Assembly: GCA_964601225.1 (NCBI GenBank)
Contig: CAZRMM010000001.1
Span: 248,001-312,000, forward strand
Length of the DNA: 64,000 nt
Direction of reading: 5' to 3'
DNA from: CAYRGC01 sp964601225
GTDB taxonomy: Bacteria > Patescibacteriota > Gracilibacteria > Peribacterales > Peribacteraceae
Part shown: piece by piece, positions 48,765 through 56,830 of the stretch
Numbering within the stretch: the first letter of the stretch is position 1
Layout of the letters: each line of letters begins with the position of its first letter
Made by a program: the position numbers and the translations under genes
The notes under the pieces: model-generated
The model's database searches: none
Told to the model about the DNA's origin: nothing
What the model saw: the letters and a program-made list of their open reading frames with translations, nothing else

Positions 48765-49538
48765 ATGTCCCTGTTGCAAGCCGTCGTTCTTGGCCTCATC
48801 GAAGGATTGACCGAGTTTCTCCCGATTTCTTCGACGGCGCATTTGGTGCTGAGTTCGGAGCTCTTGCATGTACATCCGACAGAAGCAGTGAAGACGTTTG
48901 AGATTGCAATTCAGTTCGGCGCGATCCTCGCGGTGGTAGCGCTGGAGTGGAAGCGACTGACATCGTCGACCGCGGTGTGGACGCGTGTGTTCGCAGCATT
49001 CGTGCCAACAGCATTGATTGGCTTGTTTCTGCATAAAATCGTGAAGAGCATTCTGCTCGAAAGCATTGCGACGATCCTGTGGTCGCTCTCCATTGGCGGC
49101 GTGCTCTTGATCGTCTTTTCACTGCTGAAGAAAGAGCGCCCGACGGACGTCCGCAACGTCGAAGACATCTCGCACGCGAAGGCCGCGCTGATCGGACTCT
49201 GCCAGGCTGTCGCGATCGTACCGGGCGTCTCTCGGGCAGCTGCAACCATCGTGGGCGGCGAACTGCTAGGCGTGAGCCGGAAGACGATTGTTGAGTTCTC
49301 GTTCCTGCTCGCCGTACCGACGATTGCTGCGGCGGCTGCCCTCGATCTGATGAAATCGATGGACGCGCTTTCGATGACCGATCTTCCCCTCTTTTTGGGA
49401 GGCGGAAGCGCCGCCTTCATCACCGCGCTCTTGAGCATCCGGTGGTTCCTCTCGGCCGTCAAACGGCTTCCTTTCTCGGTATTCGGCATCGAACGCATCG
49501 CCGTCGCTGCGCTCTTCTTTCTTTGGTGGACCCTATGA
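48765..49538 (+). CDS. uppP: Undecaprenyl-diphosphatase
   Basis: 257 aa, about eight transmembrane helices. Family signatures GLIEGLTEFLPISSTAHLVL and IVPGVSRAAATIVGGELLGV are intact, with the catalytic Glu/His/Arg. Recycles the undecaprenyl carrier for peptidoglycan and surface glycans. Overlaps the glycosyltransferase gene by ATGA. Confidence 0.97.
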   Translation: MSLLQAVVLGLIEGLTEFLPISSTAHLVLSSELLHVHPTEAVKTFEIAIQFGAILAVVALEWKRLTSSTAVWTRVFAAFVPTALIGLFLHKIVKSILLESIATILWSLSIGGVLLIVFSLLKKERPTDVRNVEDISHAKAALIGLCQAVAIVPGVSRAAATIVGGELLGVSRKTIVEFSFLLAVPTIAAAAALDLMKSMDALSMTDLPLFLGGGSAAFITALLSIRWFLSAVKRLPFSVFGIERIAVAALFFLWWTL

Positions 49539-50347
49539 CCCCGCTGGTTTCCGTCCTCATCCTCAATTATCGCAACGGCCGTCAGGCTGTACGTGCCGCA
49601 CGACACTTGCTCGGCCAGACGATCGGCGACCGCCTCGAAGTCATCGTGATCGACAACGGATCGCTCGATGATTCCATCGGATACATTCGCAATGATTTTC
49701 GACGCAATCCGGACCGCCGTCTCCGCGTGATCGAAACGGGGGGCAATCGCGGTTTTGGCCATGGATACAATCGGGGAGTGCACTACGCGTCCGGTCGCTA
49801 CCTTCTCATCAACAACCCCGACAAAATGCCTGAGACGAGTGCCGTGGAAACTCTCGTGGCACGAATGGAAGCCGATCCGTCCATTGGGATCGCCGCGCCT
49901 CGACTGCTCCACCCCGATGGCACGCAGCGCATTTCCGCCCGCGCGGAGCCGAGGCCTCTCGACCTCATTGCCAAGCGCACCTTCCTTCGCCGTTTCTTGC
50001 CCGGACACGTGGAACACTATCTCCAGCAATCGCGCGACCAGGATAAGGAGCAGGTCGTGGACTGGGTCGCAGGAGGTTCGTTCATGATTCGAAAAGAGCT
50101 TTTTCATGAGCTTGGAGGATTCGACGAACGATTTTTCCTGTTTTTTGAGGATACCGATCTCTGTCGACGCACGAGATTATGCGGAAAACGCATCCTCTAT
50201 TGCCCGTCCGCCATCGTCTACGACAAGAAGCGTCGACTGAGCGATATGAGTGCCTGGCGTATGCCGTTTTCGCGCATCGGACGGGCCCATATCATGAGCG
50301 GCCTGCGGTATTTCTGGAAGTGGCGCTGCAATCCTCTGCAGAGGTGA
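49535..50347 (+). CDS. Family 2 glycosyltransferase
   Basis: 270 aa. VSVLILNYRNGRQAVRAARH, then IVIDNGSLDDSI and NRGFGHGYNRGVHYASGRYL, then NPD as the DxD-like site, and FDERFFLFFEDTDLCRRTRL. This is the rhamnosyltransferase-like GT2 pattern (WbbL type). Start overlaps the uppP stop, so lipid-carrier recycling and sugar transfer are coupled. Likely builds a surface polysaccharide. Confidence 0.93.
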   Translation: MTPLVSVLILNYRNGRQAVRAARHLLGQTIGDRLEVIVIDNGSLDDSIGYIRNDFRRNPDRRLRVIETGGNRGFGHGYNRGVHYASGRYLLINNPDKMPETSAVETLVARMEADPSIGIAAPRLLHPDGTQRISARAEPRPLDLIAKRTFLRRFLPGHVEHYLQQSRDQDKEQVVDWVAGGSFMIRKELFHELGGFDERFFLFFEDTDLCRRTRLCGKRILYCPSAIVYDKKRRLSDMSAWRMPFSRIGRAHIMSGLRYFWKWRCNPLQR

Positions 50348-50384
50348 ATACCGGTTTGAGGCCAGAATCCAAGCAAAAGAGGTG

Positions 50385-50413
50385 TTGACCGGTGTCCGTT
50401 CATCCCCTACCCT
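50385..50413 (+). promoter_or_regulatory. Promoter of rplY
   Basis: TTGACC (50385-50390), 17-nt spacer, TACCCT (50408-50413); the GTG start is nine bases further. Confidence 0.7.
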
Positions 50414-50422
50414 GCTGCCCTC

Positions 50423-51124
50423 GTGGAGATGATCACCCTCCAGGCAAAGGCCCGTGACCCGAAGGCAAGCGTGAAAGCGCTTCGCCGAGGCAGTCTTGTG
50501 CCCGGTGTCGTGTACGGCCACAAGACGAAGGATCTGCTCGTTCAGTGCGAAGCGCGCGCCCTTCGCAAGGCTTTCTCGCAAGCCGGAGAGAGCGCTCTCG
50601 TAGAGCTCGACGTGGACGGAAAGAAGATCCCCGTCCTCTTTAAGGAGGTTTCGTTCCACCCTGTCAACGATTCGGAGATTCACGCGGATTTCTACGCCGT
50701 GAACATGGACGAGAAGATCGAAACGATGGTCCCCGTGCACTTCACGGGAGAATCGCTCGCCGTGAAGGCTCTCGGCGGCGTGTTCCTCGTCGTCCACGAC
50801 GCTGTCCGCGTACGCGCGCTCCCGAAGAACCTTCCCAAGAACCTCGTTGTCAGCATCTCGGGCATGGAGAATTTCCATGATCACGTGACGGTGTCCCAAG
50901 TAACCGCTCCGGAGGGCGTTGAGCTGCTCGATAAGCCCGAAACCGTTCTCGCCGTGATTCAAGAGCCCCGCGCGGAAGAGGTTGTCGAAGCTCCGGTTGC
51001 AGCCGCTGCCGCTCCGGGCACCGAGGGAGCCGCAGCTCCGACTGCAGAGGGCGCCGCGCCGGCTGCTGCTGCCGCTCCGGCAGCGGATGCCGCCAAGGAC
51101 GCCAAGAAGGACGCCAAGAAGTAA
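50423..51124 (+). CDS. rplY: 50S ribosomal protein L25/CTC
   Basis: 233 aa. N-terminal L25 domain binding 5S rRNA (AKARDPKASVKALRRGSLVP, VVYGHKTKDLLV), then the TL5/CTC beta domain (EKIETMVPVHFTGESLAVKA; LPKNLPKNLVVSISG), then an Ala/Pro/Glu-rich tail ending in KDAKKDAKK, common in longer L25 proteins. Starts GTG 50423 or ATG 50429. Confidence 0.95.
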   Translation: MEMITLQAKARDPKASVKALRRGSLVPGVVYGHKTKDLLVQCEARALRKAFSQAGESALVELDVDGKKIPVLFKEVSFHPVNDSEIHADFYAVNMDEKIETMVPVHFTGESLAVKALGGVFLVVHDAVRVRALPKNLPKNLVVSISGMENFHDHVTVSQVTAPEGVELLDKPETVLAVIQEPRAEEVVEAPVAAAAAPGTEGAAAPTAEGAAPAAAAAPAADAAKDAKKDAKK

Positions 51125-51186
51125 TACACGGGGAAAAGAGGAGGAGCCTGGGAAGCTTTTCACGCTCTGTCCTTTTTCCCGGTTGT

Positions 51187-51537
51187 TTACTCTTTTCTCC
51201 TCCGCTCGCTCATGCGCGCGAGCGTTTTTCCCGTGTGCATCTCTTTGTAGCGCTTAATCTGCGGCTCGATTTTCTCGATACAACGGTCAATTGCCTCGAC
51301 GACGCGGTTGCGTCGGGATTCGGCGCGGAGCTGCTTGTGGGGAAGCTCTACCGTGAGCATCACCTTCACCTGATCGCGGTCTTTTTTTGTCTCACGTCGC
51401 TCCGCCTCAACTCTGATGAATGAGTCCTCATTCTTCAATCTTTTGCAATATGTAGCAAGTTTTCCAATTTTTCGCGCCAGGACGAGCAAATCCTTATCGC
51501 TGTAGTGCAGGTCCTTCTCAAAATGCTGAATGTTCAT
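51187..51537 (-). CDS. hpf: Ribosome hibernation factor HPF/RaiA family
   Basis: 116 aa. HPF fold: LHYSDKDLLVLARKIGKL, then DSFIRVEAERRETKKDRDQV, KVMLTVELPHKQLRAES and VEAIDRCIEKIEPQIKRYKE. The spacing fits the short HPF/YfiA type. Binds the 30S decoding centre and silences ribosomes under stress. Basic C-terminus RMSERRRKE. No long-HPF dimerisation domain. Confidence 0.85.
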   Translation of the reverse strand: MNIQHFEKDLHYSDKDLLVLARKIGKLATYCKRLKNEDSFIRVEAERRETKKDRDQVKVMLTVELPHKQLRAESRRNRVVEAIDRCIEKIEPQIKRYKEMHTGKTLARMSERRRKE

Positions 51538-51694
51538 GGGTGATGGGAGAAAGGATTCTTTCAGTCTAGCACCCCGGCAATAGGACGCACGTCGATCGCG
51601 GGATCATTGACATCCTTGAACTTCATGATGCCGTGGATTGAGAGACATGCCGAAAAACTGTAGAATATCATGATTATCTCACACAAAAACCCCT

Positions 51695-51934
51695 ATGGAC
51701 TCTGCGTCCCTTCTCGCTCTCGTGGAGAAGAGCTATCTCCTCTCCGAACCGCAACGCGCGTACTGGCGCACCCAGCTGCCGCGCATGGATGACGCGCAGA
51801 AAACCAAGCTCGAGGCGATCCTCCGCGGCACGGACCAAATCCCCTTCCAGAAGGAGCTGGAACGTTACCTGCGCTCGCTGGGCGATTCCGCAATGAAGCT
51901 CTACGGTGCGTTTCCCCGTCAATCTGCAGCTTAA
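51695..51934 (+). CDS. Small hypothetical protein
   Basis: 79 aa, helical: MDSASLLALVEKSYLLSEPQ, then KTKLEAILRGTDQIPFQKEL. No family recognised. It is the first of three same-strand genes (51695, 51962, 53592) with gaps of 27 and 13 nt, so probably one operon. Confidence 0.6.
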   Translation: MDSASLLALVEKSYLLSEPQRAYWRTQLPRMDDAQKTKLEAILRGTDQIPFQKELERYLRSLGDSAMKLYGAFPRQSAA

Positions 51935-51961
51935 TTTCGACATCCGCTCCCACACACACCC

Positions 51962-53578
51962 ATGCCAGGTCCTGGTGAAAATCCACTGCCCCTCACCCCC
52001 GAACAGCACGTTCAGGAGATCCGCACGCAACTGGAAGCCATCCAGAAGCAAATCCAGGGCGCACCGTCAGGTGCGGTGAACATCAATCCTGCGCAATTCC
52101 GCCAGGCCTTCGAGGCCGCACGGAAGGCCCTGCCGGCAAATCACCCGAGCATAACGCTCATCGACGAAGCCATGACACGCATCGGCGTGACGCCCGGCAC
52201 GATGGCGTTGCCGCTCATCCCGGTGCCCCAGAACCAGCGGGAAGCCGCTTTGAAGGGACTTACTCAGCTCATCGCGACTCTCAACGGCCCTCTTCCCTCC
52301 GAACGCGAGTTGAAGGCGAAGGAATACATCCAGAAGGTCCGCGGTGATCTCGCCGCCCTTCGTCAGAAGATCGAAGCGGATCGGAAGGCTCAGAATCTGA
52401 CGAAAGAGGAATCGGAGAAAAAGGGACTCGATGATGCAACGAAGAAACAAATTGAAGCCGTCAGGAAACTCATCGAAGATGCGCCCGCTGGCATTCGAGA
52501 CGAGCGTGCATGGAAGGAATTCAGTGAGGAAACTCTGAAAGAAATCTCCACGACCAGCACGCTCACCGTGGCACAGGCCCAAGAGCAGCTTCAAAAGCTT
52601 GCGCCGGATATGCCCGCCGCCGATCCCCGCTCGGTCATGGCGGACAACATCGATGCCCGTCTTTCGCAACTGGTGCAGCCCAACGGCCCGCTCGCGCCGA
52701 TGTTCCAGATGCTGCAAAAGCAGATAGGAATGTCTCCGGAGGCCGTGACGCGCATGGTTCTCGATTCCGTACGCAGTTTTTTCGCGAATTTCCTTACCGG
52801 CATCAAGCTGCCCGATGCGATGCGCGAGGTGCAGGACAATATCCGAGAACAGGGCGTCGCCCTCAAATGGCGCATGGCGCTCCAGCAGGAAATCCGCCAG
52901 AACGGCGCGGCTCTCGCCACCGCAACAGTCGCCACGAACCCGCTTGGCGGAACCGCTGTCGCCATCGAGGCACAACAGGCATCTCTTGCGGCCGATACGC
53001 AGACCCTGATGCAACGACTCAGTCTCGATGCTGCCGCTCGTAACCGCTATTTCGATTGTTATATGAGGTATCTGGCTGCCAAGGACGGCGGAAATACAAG
53101 CGCCCGGCCGCCATTGATCGCCAATATCCGCACCGAAGACGCAACGAAGCAGTATCGCGATACGCTGACGACCGCTCCTGCCTCCACCCCGACGACGACT
53201 CCCGAAGCCGCTCCGATCGGCGGACTCGTGATCCCGGCCGCGGGCATCGACGTGGGCACGACGGAATCGAAAATCACGCACGATTCCAAGGAAATCAAAT
53301 TCGTGAAATCGAACACCAATGAAAACGAGTACCGGATCAGTTTCGGCACGGCACCGAATGCACGATCGGTCCTCTTCCGCGTCGCGGGCGGCAACGTGAC
53401 CTCGACGAAGCTCCTCCGCCCCGAGAGCGGCAACGCCACCGGCGACGTCCGCGTGCAGCTCAACGGCCAGACGGCCGTGAAGCTGAGCGAGGTCGTCACG
53501 AAGATGGAGAGCGACACCAACACGCCTCGCCGCACGCACCTGAAGATCGAGAACGGCAACCTCACCCTCGAATCCTGA
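51962..53578 (+). CDS. Large hypothetical protein, coiled-coil rich
   Basis: 538 aa. No signal peptide or clear membrane helix. Residues ~1-220 are helical with coiled-coil character (EQHVQEIRTQLEAIQKQIQG; KKQIEAVRKLIEDAPAGI). The C-terminal ~130 residues (ESKITHDSKEIKFVKSNTNE... NEYRISFGTAPNARSVLFRV) are beta-rich with Thr/Asn. No family recognised. It sits between the 79-aa and 445-aa genes of the same likely operon. Confidence 0.6.
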   Translation: MPGPGENPLPLTPEQHVQEIRTQLEAIQKQIQGAPSGAVNINPAQFRQAFEAARKALPANHPSITLIDEAMTRIGVTPGTMALPLIPVPQNQREAALKGLTQLIATLNGPLPSERELKAKEYIQKVRGDLAALRQKIEADRKAQNLTKEESEKKGLDDATKKQIEAVRKLIEDAPAGIRDERAWKEFSEETLKEISTTSTLTVAQAQEQLQKLAPDMPAADPRSVMADNIDARLSQLVQPNGPLAPMFQMLQKQIGMSPEAVTRMVLDSVRSFFANFLTGIKLPDAMREVQDNIREQGVALKWRMALQQEIRQNGAALATATVATNPLGGTAVAIEAQQASLAADTQTLMQRLSLDAAARNRYFDCYMRYLAAKDGGNTSARPPLIANIRTEDATKQYRDTLTTAPASTPTTTPEAAPIGGLVIPAAGIDVGTTESKITHDSKEIKFVKSNTNENEYRISFGTAPNARSVLFRVAGGNVTSTKLLRPESGNATGDVRVQLNGQTAVKLSEVVTKMESDTNTPRRTHLKIENGNLTLES

Positions 53579-53591
53579 TCCCCCTCCAGCC

Positions 53592-54929
53592 ATGAGCCCC
53601 ACGCTTGCCGCCAGCATCGAAGTCGTCCGCAAGGAACTGCGCCCCGGCGAAGGCCAGGGCAGCGCCGCGCTCGCGCGCCTCAAGACCGAGGTGCAGGCAA
53701 TGCAGCCCGCCACGACCACGGAAGACCAACGGAAGCAGCTCGGAAGCCTTTACCAGGAGATTCAGAAGCGCTTGAACAGCGTTCCGGAGGCCGAGCGCGG
53801 CACGCCCGCGTACGTCGATATCCGCACGGAATCCCAGGCCATCGAGAAGGAACTCGTGCGACTGGGCGTGAACACCGCGCTCCAAGTGCAGGAGAATTCG
53901 ATCGTGGAAGGCATGCTGAAGACGGCCGACGAGGCACGTCAGAAGCTGGAGAAGTTCTCGAAGGAGTATCCCGTCGTCATGCCAACGGTCGCCGTGGCGG
54001 GCACGGCCCTTGCCGGATACGGCATCTATCAACTCGCCGCGCACGGCGCCGACCGCATCCGCGGCTGGTTCGGCACCGTCGTCGGCGGCGGTGCGGCCAC
54101 CCTCGGCGCGTGGTTCCTCCCGGAGGACGTTCGCAATTCGCTTAATGAGAATTTGGTCAAGGCGAAGGAATTCCTACAGGACAACGTGGTCGATCCGGTC
54201 GTCGACATCGCCCTGCGCATCCTCCCCGTCTCGGACTCCTTCCGGAAGACCGTCCTGGACAACCGCGCCAAGCGCCGCGCCGAACGCGAGAAGAACCAGG
54301 CGGAACAGAAAAAGAAGGAAGCGGAAGCCAAGGCCAAGGAAGACGAGGTGAAGACCAAGGAAGGAGAAGTGAAAGTGAAGGAAGCGGAAGACACTAAAAA
54401 GGCTGAGGAAGCCAAGAAGGCCGAAGAAGTAAAGAAAGCCGAAGAGGTCAAAAAGGCCGAGGTCACGAAGAAGGCTGAGGAAGCCAAGAAGGCCGAAGAA
54501 GTAAAGAAAGCCGAAGAGGTCAAAAAGGCCGAGGTCACGAAGAAGGCCGCGGAAGCGATCCCGCAATTCACGACGGCCGCGGCGCTTCTCAATACCATCG
54601 GGAACGGTCCGCTCCTCGCCAACCTCCCGCCCTCGGTTCTCGTGAACGGCGTGCGCATCGACGTGCGAGAAGGCGCGCTGTTCGCCAATAACCGTCCGGT
54701 CACCGCGCGATACTCCGTTTGGGGCAGTGCGTGGCGACCGCTGAATCTGGCGACCGTCAGCCGCAACGGAGCCAATTTCCAGTTTCCGGAAGGCACATCG
54801 ACCCGATCGACGAGCGTCGCGCTGGCCACGACCGAATTCACAGCAGCGTTGAACGCGTTCCGCAACGGCCAAAACACGTATGTCGGCGGGATTCCCGGTA
54901 TCGCTAGGATCGAACTCCGAGTCGCGTAA
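53592..54929 (+). CDS. Hypothetical protein with KKAEE repeat region
   Basis: 445 aa. Helical N-terminus (~1-130), a hydrophobic stretch (VAVAGTALAGYGIYQLAAHG, about 139-158) and a second (TVVGGGAATLGAWFLP), then a Lys/Glu/Ala heptad-like region (~235-322) that includes two exact 24-residue copies, and a C-terminal beta-rich domain resembling the end of the preceding gene's product in style (FAFQFP-type Asn/Thr strands). The repeat region should be a long single helix. Function unknown; possibly envelope-spanning. Confidence 0.6.
   Translation: MSPTLAASIEVVRKELRPGEGQGSAALARLKTEVQAMQPATTTEDQRKQLGSLYQEIQKRLNSVPEAERGTPAYVDIRTESQAIEKELVRLGVNTALQVQENSIVEGMLKTADEARQKLEKFSKEYPVVMPTVAVAGTALAGYGIYQLAAHGADRIRGWFGTVVGGGAATLGAWFLPEDVRNSLNENLVKAKEFLQDNVVDPVVDIALRILPVSDSFRKTVLDNRAKRRAEREKNQAEQKKKEAEAKAKEDEVKTKEGEVKVKEAEDTKKAEEAKKAEEVKKAEEVKKAEVTKKAEEAKKAEEVKKAEEVKKAEVTKKAAEAIPQFTTAAALLNTIGNGPLLANLPPSVLVNGVRIDVREGALFANNRPVTARYSVWGSAWRPLNLATVSRNGANFQFPEGTSTRSTSVALATTEFTAALNAFRNGQNTYVGGIPGIARIELRVA
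54399..54542 (+). repeat. Perfect 72-bp tandem duplication inside a gene
   Basis: The 72 bases from 54399 are repeated exactly at 54471-54542. Each encodes KKAEEAKKAEEVKKAEEVKK followed by AEVT-type residues (24 codons). Identity at every base, including synonymous positions, indicates a recent duplication or an assembly artefact. Confidence 0.9.
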
Positions 54930-54941
54930 TACTATCCCCAT

Positions 54942-55355
54942 ATGTATCTTCTCCGTTCCTATCCCTTCCTGATCCCCTGCGTGGTGATGATCCTCACGGA
55001 GATCGCCAAGGTGATCGTGGAAGGATTCAAGACCGGCAACTGGCACGAGCACCTGTTCCGCGCGGGCGGCATGCCGAGCTCGCACTCGGCGTTCGTCACG
55101 TCGCTGCTCATCATCGTGCATCGCAAGCTCGGGCCGCACTCCACGGAGTTCGCCATCGCATTCGTGTTCGCGGCGATCACGTGGTTCGACGCCATGAGTT
55201 CCCGCCGCGCGATCGGCGAACAGGCCAAGATCCTCAATCGACTCCAGAAATGGGAGCACTTCACCGAGCGACTGGGTCATACGTTCGCGCAAGTCGTTGC
55301 AGGCATACTCTTCGGCGCCGTCACGACGGCCGCCGGGATTTGGCTGAGCGCCTAG
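54942..55355 (+). CDS. Divergent PAP2-family protein (YuiD/DUF212)
   Basis: 137 aa, three to four membrane helices. Signature blocks AGGMPSSHSAFVTSL, FDAMSSRRAIGEQAKILN and ERLGHTFAQVVAGILFG match the divergent PAP2 acid-phosphatase-like family. Likely dephosphorylates a lipid phosphate; substrate unknown. TACTAT ends six bases before ATG. Confidence 0.9.
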   Translation: MYLLRSYPFLIPCVVMILTEIAKVIVEGFKTGNWHEHLFRAGGMPSSHSAFVTSLLIIVHRKLGPHSTEFAIAFVFAAITWFDAMSSRRAIGEQAKILNRLQKWEHFTERLGHTFAQVVAGILFGAVTTAAGIWLSA

Positions 55356-55357
55356 AG

Positions 55358-55939
55358 AAAATCCAGGATCCAGATCCCAAGTAGGGAAAAGGTATTAGGG
55401 AAGAAGTAAAAAACTTAGGAATAATGTTTTTGAATGATGGAATGAAAGATGCAGACAAACTCGTGTGCTTCTTGTTGCAGTCTTTGACGTTCTACTTCGA
55501 GCAATTCTGGGCAGATGACCCGAAGGAATTGAAGCCACAATTTGCTTTCCTTCGCTTCCTTTCTGCAAATTTTCAGGTGCATACCGCAATTTTTCTTCCC
55601 GAGTGCCTCATTTGCCTCAACATAATTTGCTGCAACGGAGCCAGATGAACGGATCACTTGTTCGATATCTGATTTCTGCAATGAATCAGCCGAAAACCGT
55701 CGCGCCCACGCACGCACATCTTGCGCAAAGATGGCAGTCCGATCGCCGAGATTCCGAAGCGGTGTTCTATCATTCATGTCCACACTCTATGTCGATGACA
55801 TTCTCAAGAAAGATCTCTTCGAGGATGTATGTTTTCCATTGGGAGTTATTCCTCTAGGACTAAAGGATAATGACGTTCTTTCATCGAGAAGAACTCGTCT
55901 TTTTCCTTCTGCTTACTTGGTATTTGGATCCTGGAATTT
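55358..55939 (-). mobile_element. IVS-like cassette 3: four-helix-bundle gene between 35-bp inverted repeats
   Basis: 55358-55392 and the reverse complement of 55905-55939 agree at 29 of 35 positions (both contain TCCAGGATCCA and CCAAGTA). The left arm starts three bases after the PAP2-like stop and the right arm ends at the first base of the VIT-gene stop codon, so the cassette exactly fills the gap between two convergent genes. It holds one four-helix-bundle gene and is more AT-rich than its flanks. Confidence 0.6.
55415..55783 (-). CDS. Four-helix-bundle protein (S23 / 23S rRNA IVS type)
   Basis: 122 aa. Core VIRSSGSVAANYVEANEALG, then KICRKEAKESKLWLQFL, closely similar to the protein at 36804 (RSSGSVAANYxEANEALGK and KEAKESxLWL shared). 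N-terminus DRTAIFAQDVRAWARRF is the first helix. Function unknown; probably nucleic-acid or ribosome associated by family. Only cargo of cassette 3. Confidence 0.88.
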   Translation of the reverse strand: MDMNDRTPLRNLGDRTAIFAQDVRAWARRFSADSLQKSDIEQVIRSSGSVAANYVEANEALGKKNCGMHLKICRKEAKESKLWLQFLRVICPELLEVERQRLQQEAHEFVCIFHSIIQKHYS

Positions 55940-56679
55940 TACGTCCCCGCAAATCCCCTCAGAGCCACGCCCACGCCATAGGCGATCGACGCGGTGATCG
56001 CCCCGATGCAGACAATTTCGACAATGCCCCGATAAATGCGCTCGCGGGTAACGAAACTCCGCGTGACGCCCACGAGCATGAGAGCGAGAAATGTACCGAA
56101 AATCGCGAGCGGGAAGGAGTTCGCCGAGCTTACCCCGAAGAGGTACGGCAGGAGCGGAACGGACCCGAAAATGCCGAACCCGCCGAAGGTGGCGACGCCG
56201 TGCATGAAGGCATGGCTGCTGTCGCTCTCCTCCATGCCGTGCTCCTCGCGCATCATCGTGTCGGCCCATACCTGCTTGTCGCCCGTGATCACGGCGACGA
56301 CGCGTTCGAGATCCTCTCCGGCAAATCCCTTCTTCCGGTAGGCCTCGCGGATCTCCTCGCGCTCGATGTCGGGGTCGTCCTCGATCTCCTGAAGCTCCTC
56401 CTTGAGCAGACGCCTGTACTGATCGCGCTCCGAGCGATTGCTGAGGAACGCTCCCGCCCCCATGGAGACGCCATCGGCAAGCAGGTTGGCGACGCCGAGA
56501 ATGATGACGACCCCCGCGGAGAGGTTTGCCCCCGCCGTTCCAGCAACCACGGCAAATGTCGTGACGATGCCGTCGTGAGCGCCGTAGACGATGTCATGAA
56601 TCCATGGACCGAGCGCATTTCCGTGCGTTTCCATCTTCCGATGCTCTTCGAGGGCCTTTTGGAGGTCGCGGGGTGCCAT
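55939..56679 (-). CDS. VIT1/CCC1-family iron/manganese transporter
   Basis: 246 aa. N-terminal HDIVYGAHDGIVTTFAVVAG and NLLADGVSMGAGAFLSNRSE are the family signatures, followed by a cytosolic helical metal-binding region (RRLLKEELQEIEDDPDIERE) and three more helices. Moves Fe2+/Mn2+ out of the cytosol. Glutamates of the metal-binding domain are present. Confidence 0.92.
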   Translation of the reverse strand: MAPRDLQKALEEHRKMETHGNALGPWIHDIVYGAHDGIVTTFAVVAGTAGANLSAGVVIILGVANLLADGVSMGAGAFLSNRSERDQYRRLLKEELQEIEDDPDIEREEIREAYRKKGFAGEDLERVVAVITGDKQVWADTMMREEHGMEESDSSHAFMHGVATFGGFGIFGSVPLLPYLFGVSSANSFPLAIFGTFLALMLVGVTRSFVTRERIYRGIVEIVCIGAITASIAYGVGVALRGFAGT

Positions 56680-56721
56680 GCGATGCAGTGTAGCAGGAGG
56701 GATAGGGCTATAGGAGAACGG

Positions 56722-56770
56722 CGTTACTCGTTACTCGTTTCCAGTAACCAATAACCAATAACGAATAACG
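56722..56770. repeat. Short-unit inverted repeat upstream of proS
   Basis: CGTTACTCGTTACTCGTT (56722-56739) faces AACCAATAACGAATAACG at the right end (to 56770); reverse complementing gives CGTTATTCGTTATTGGTT, 15 of 18 matches. Units of seven (CGTTACT / AACCAAT). No gene inside. Confidence 0.55.
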
Positions 56771-56830
56771 GAACCCTCTACCGAGCGAAAACGGCTACCC
56801 GCTCCAACGATTTGACAGTACACTCCCCCC

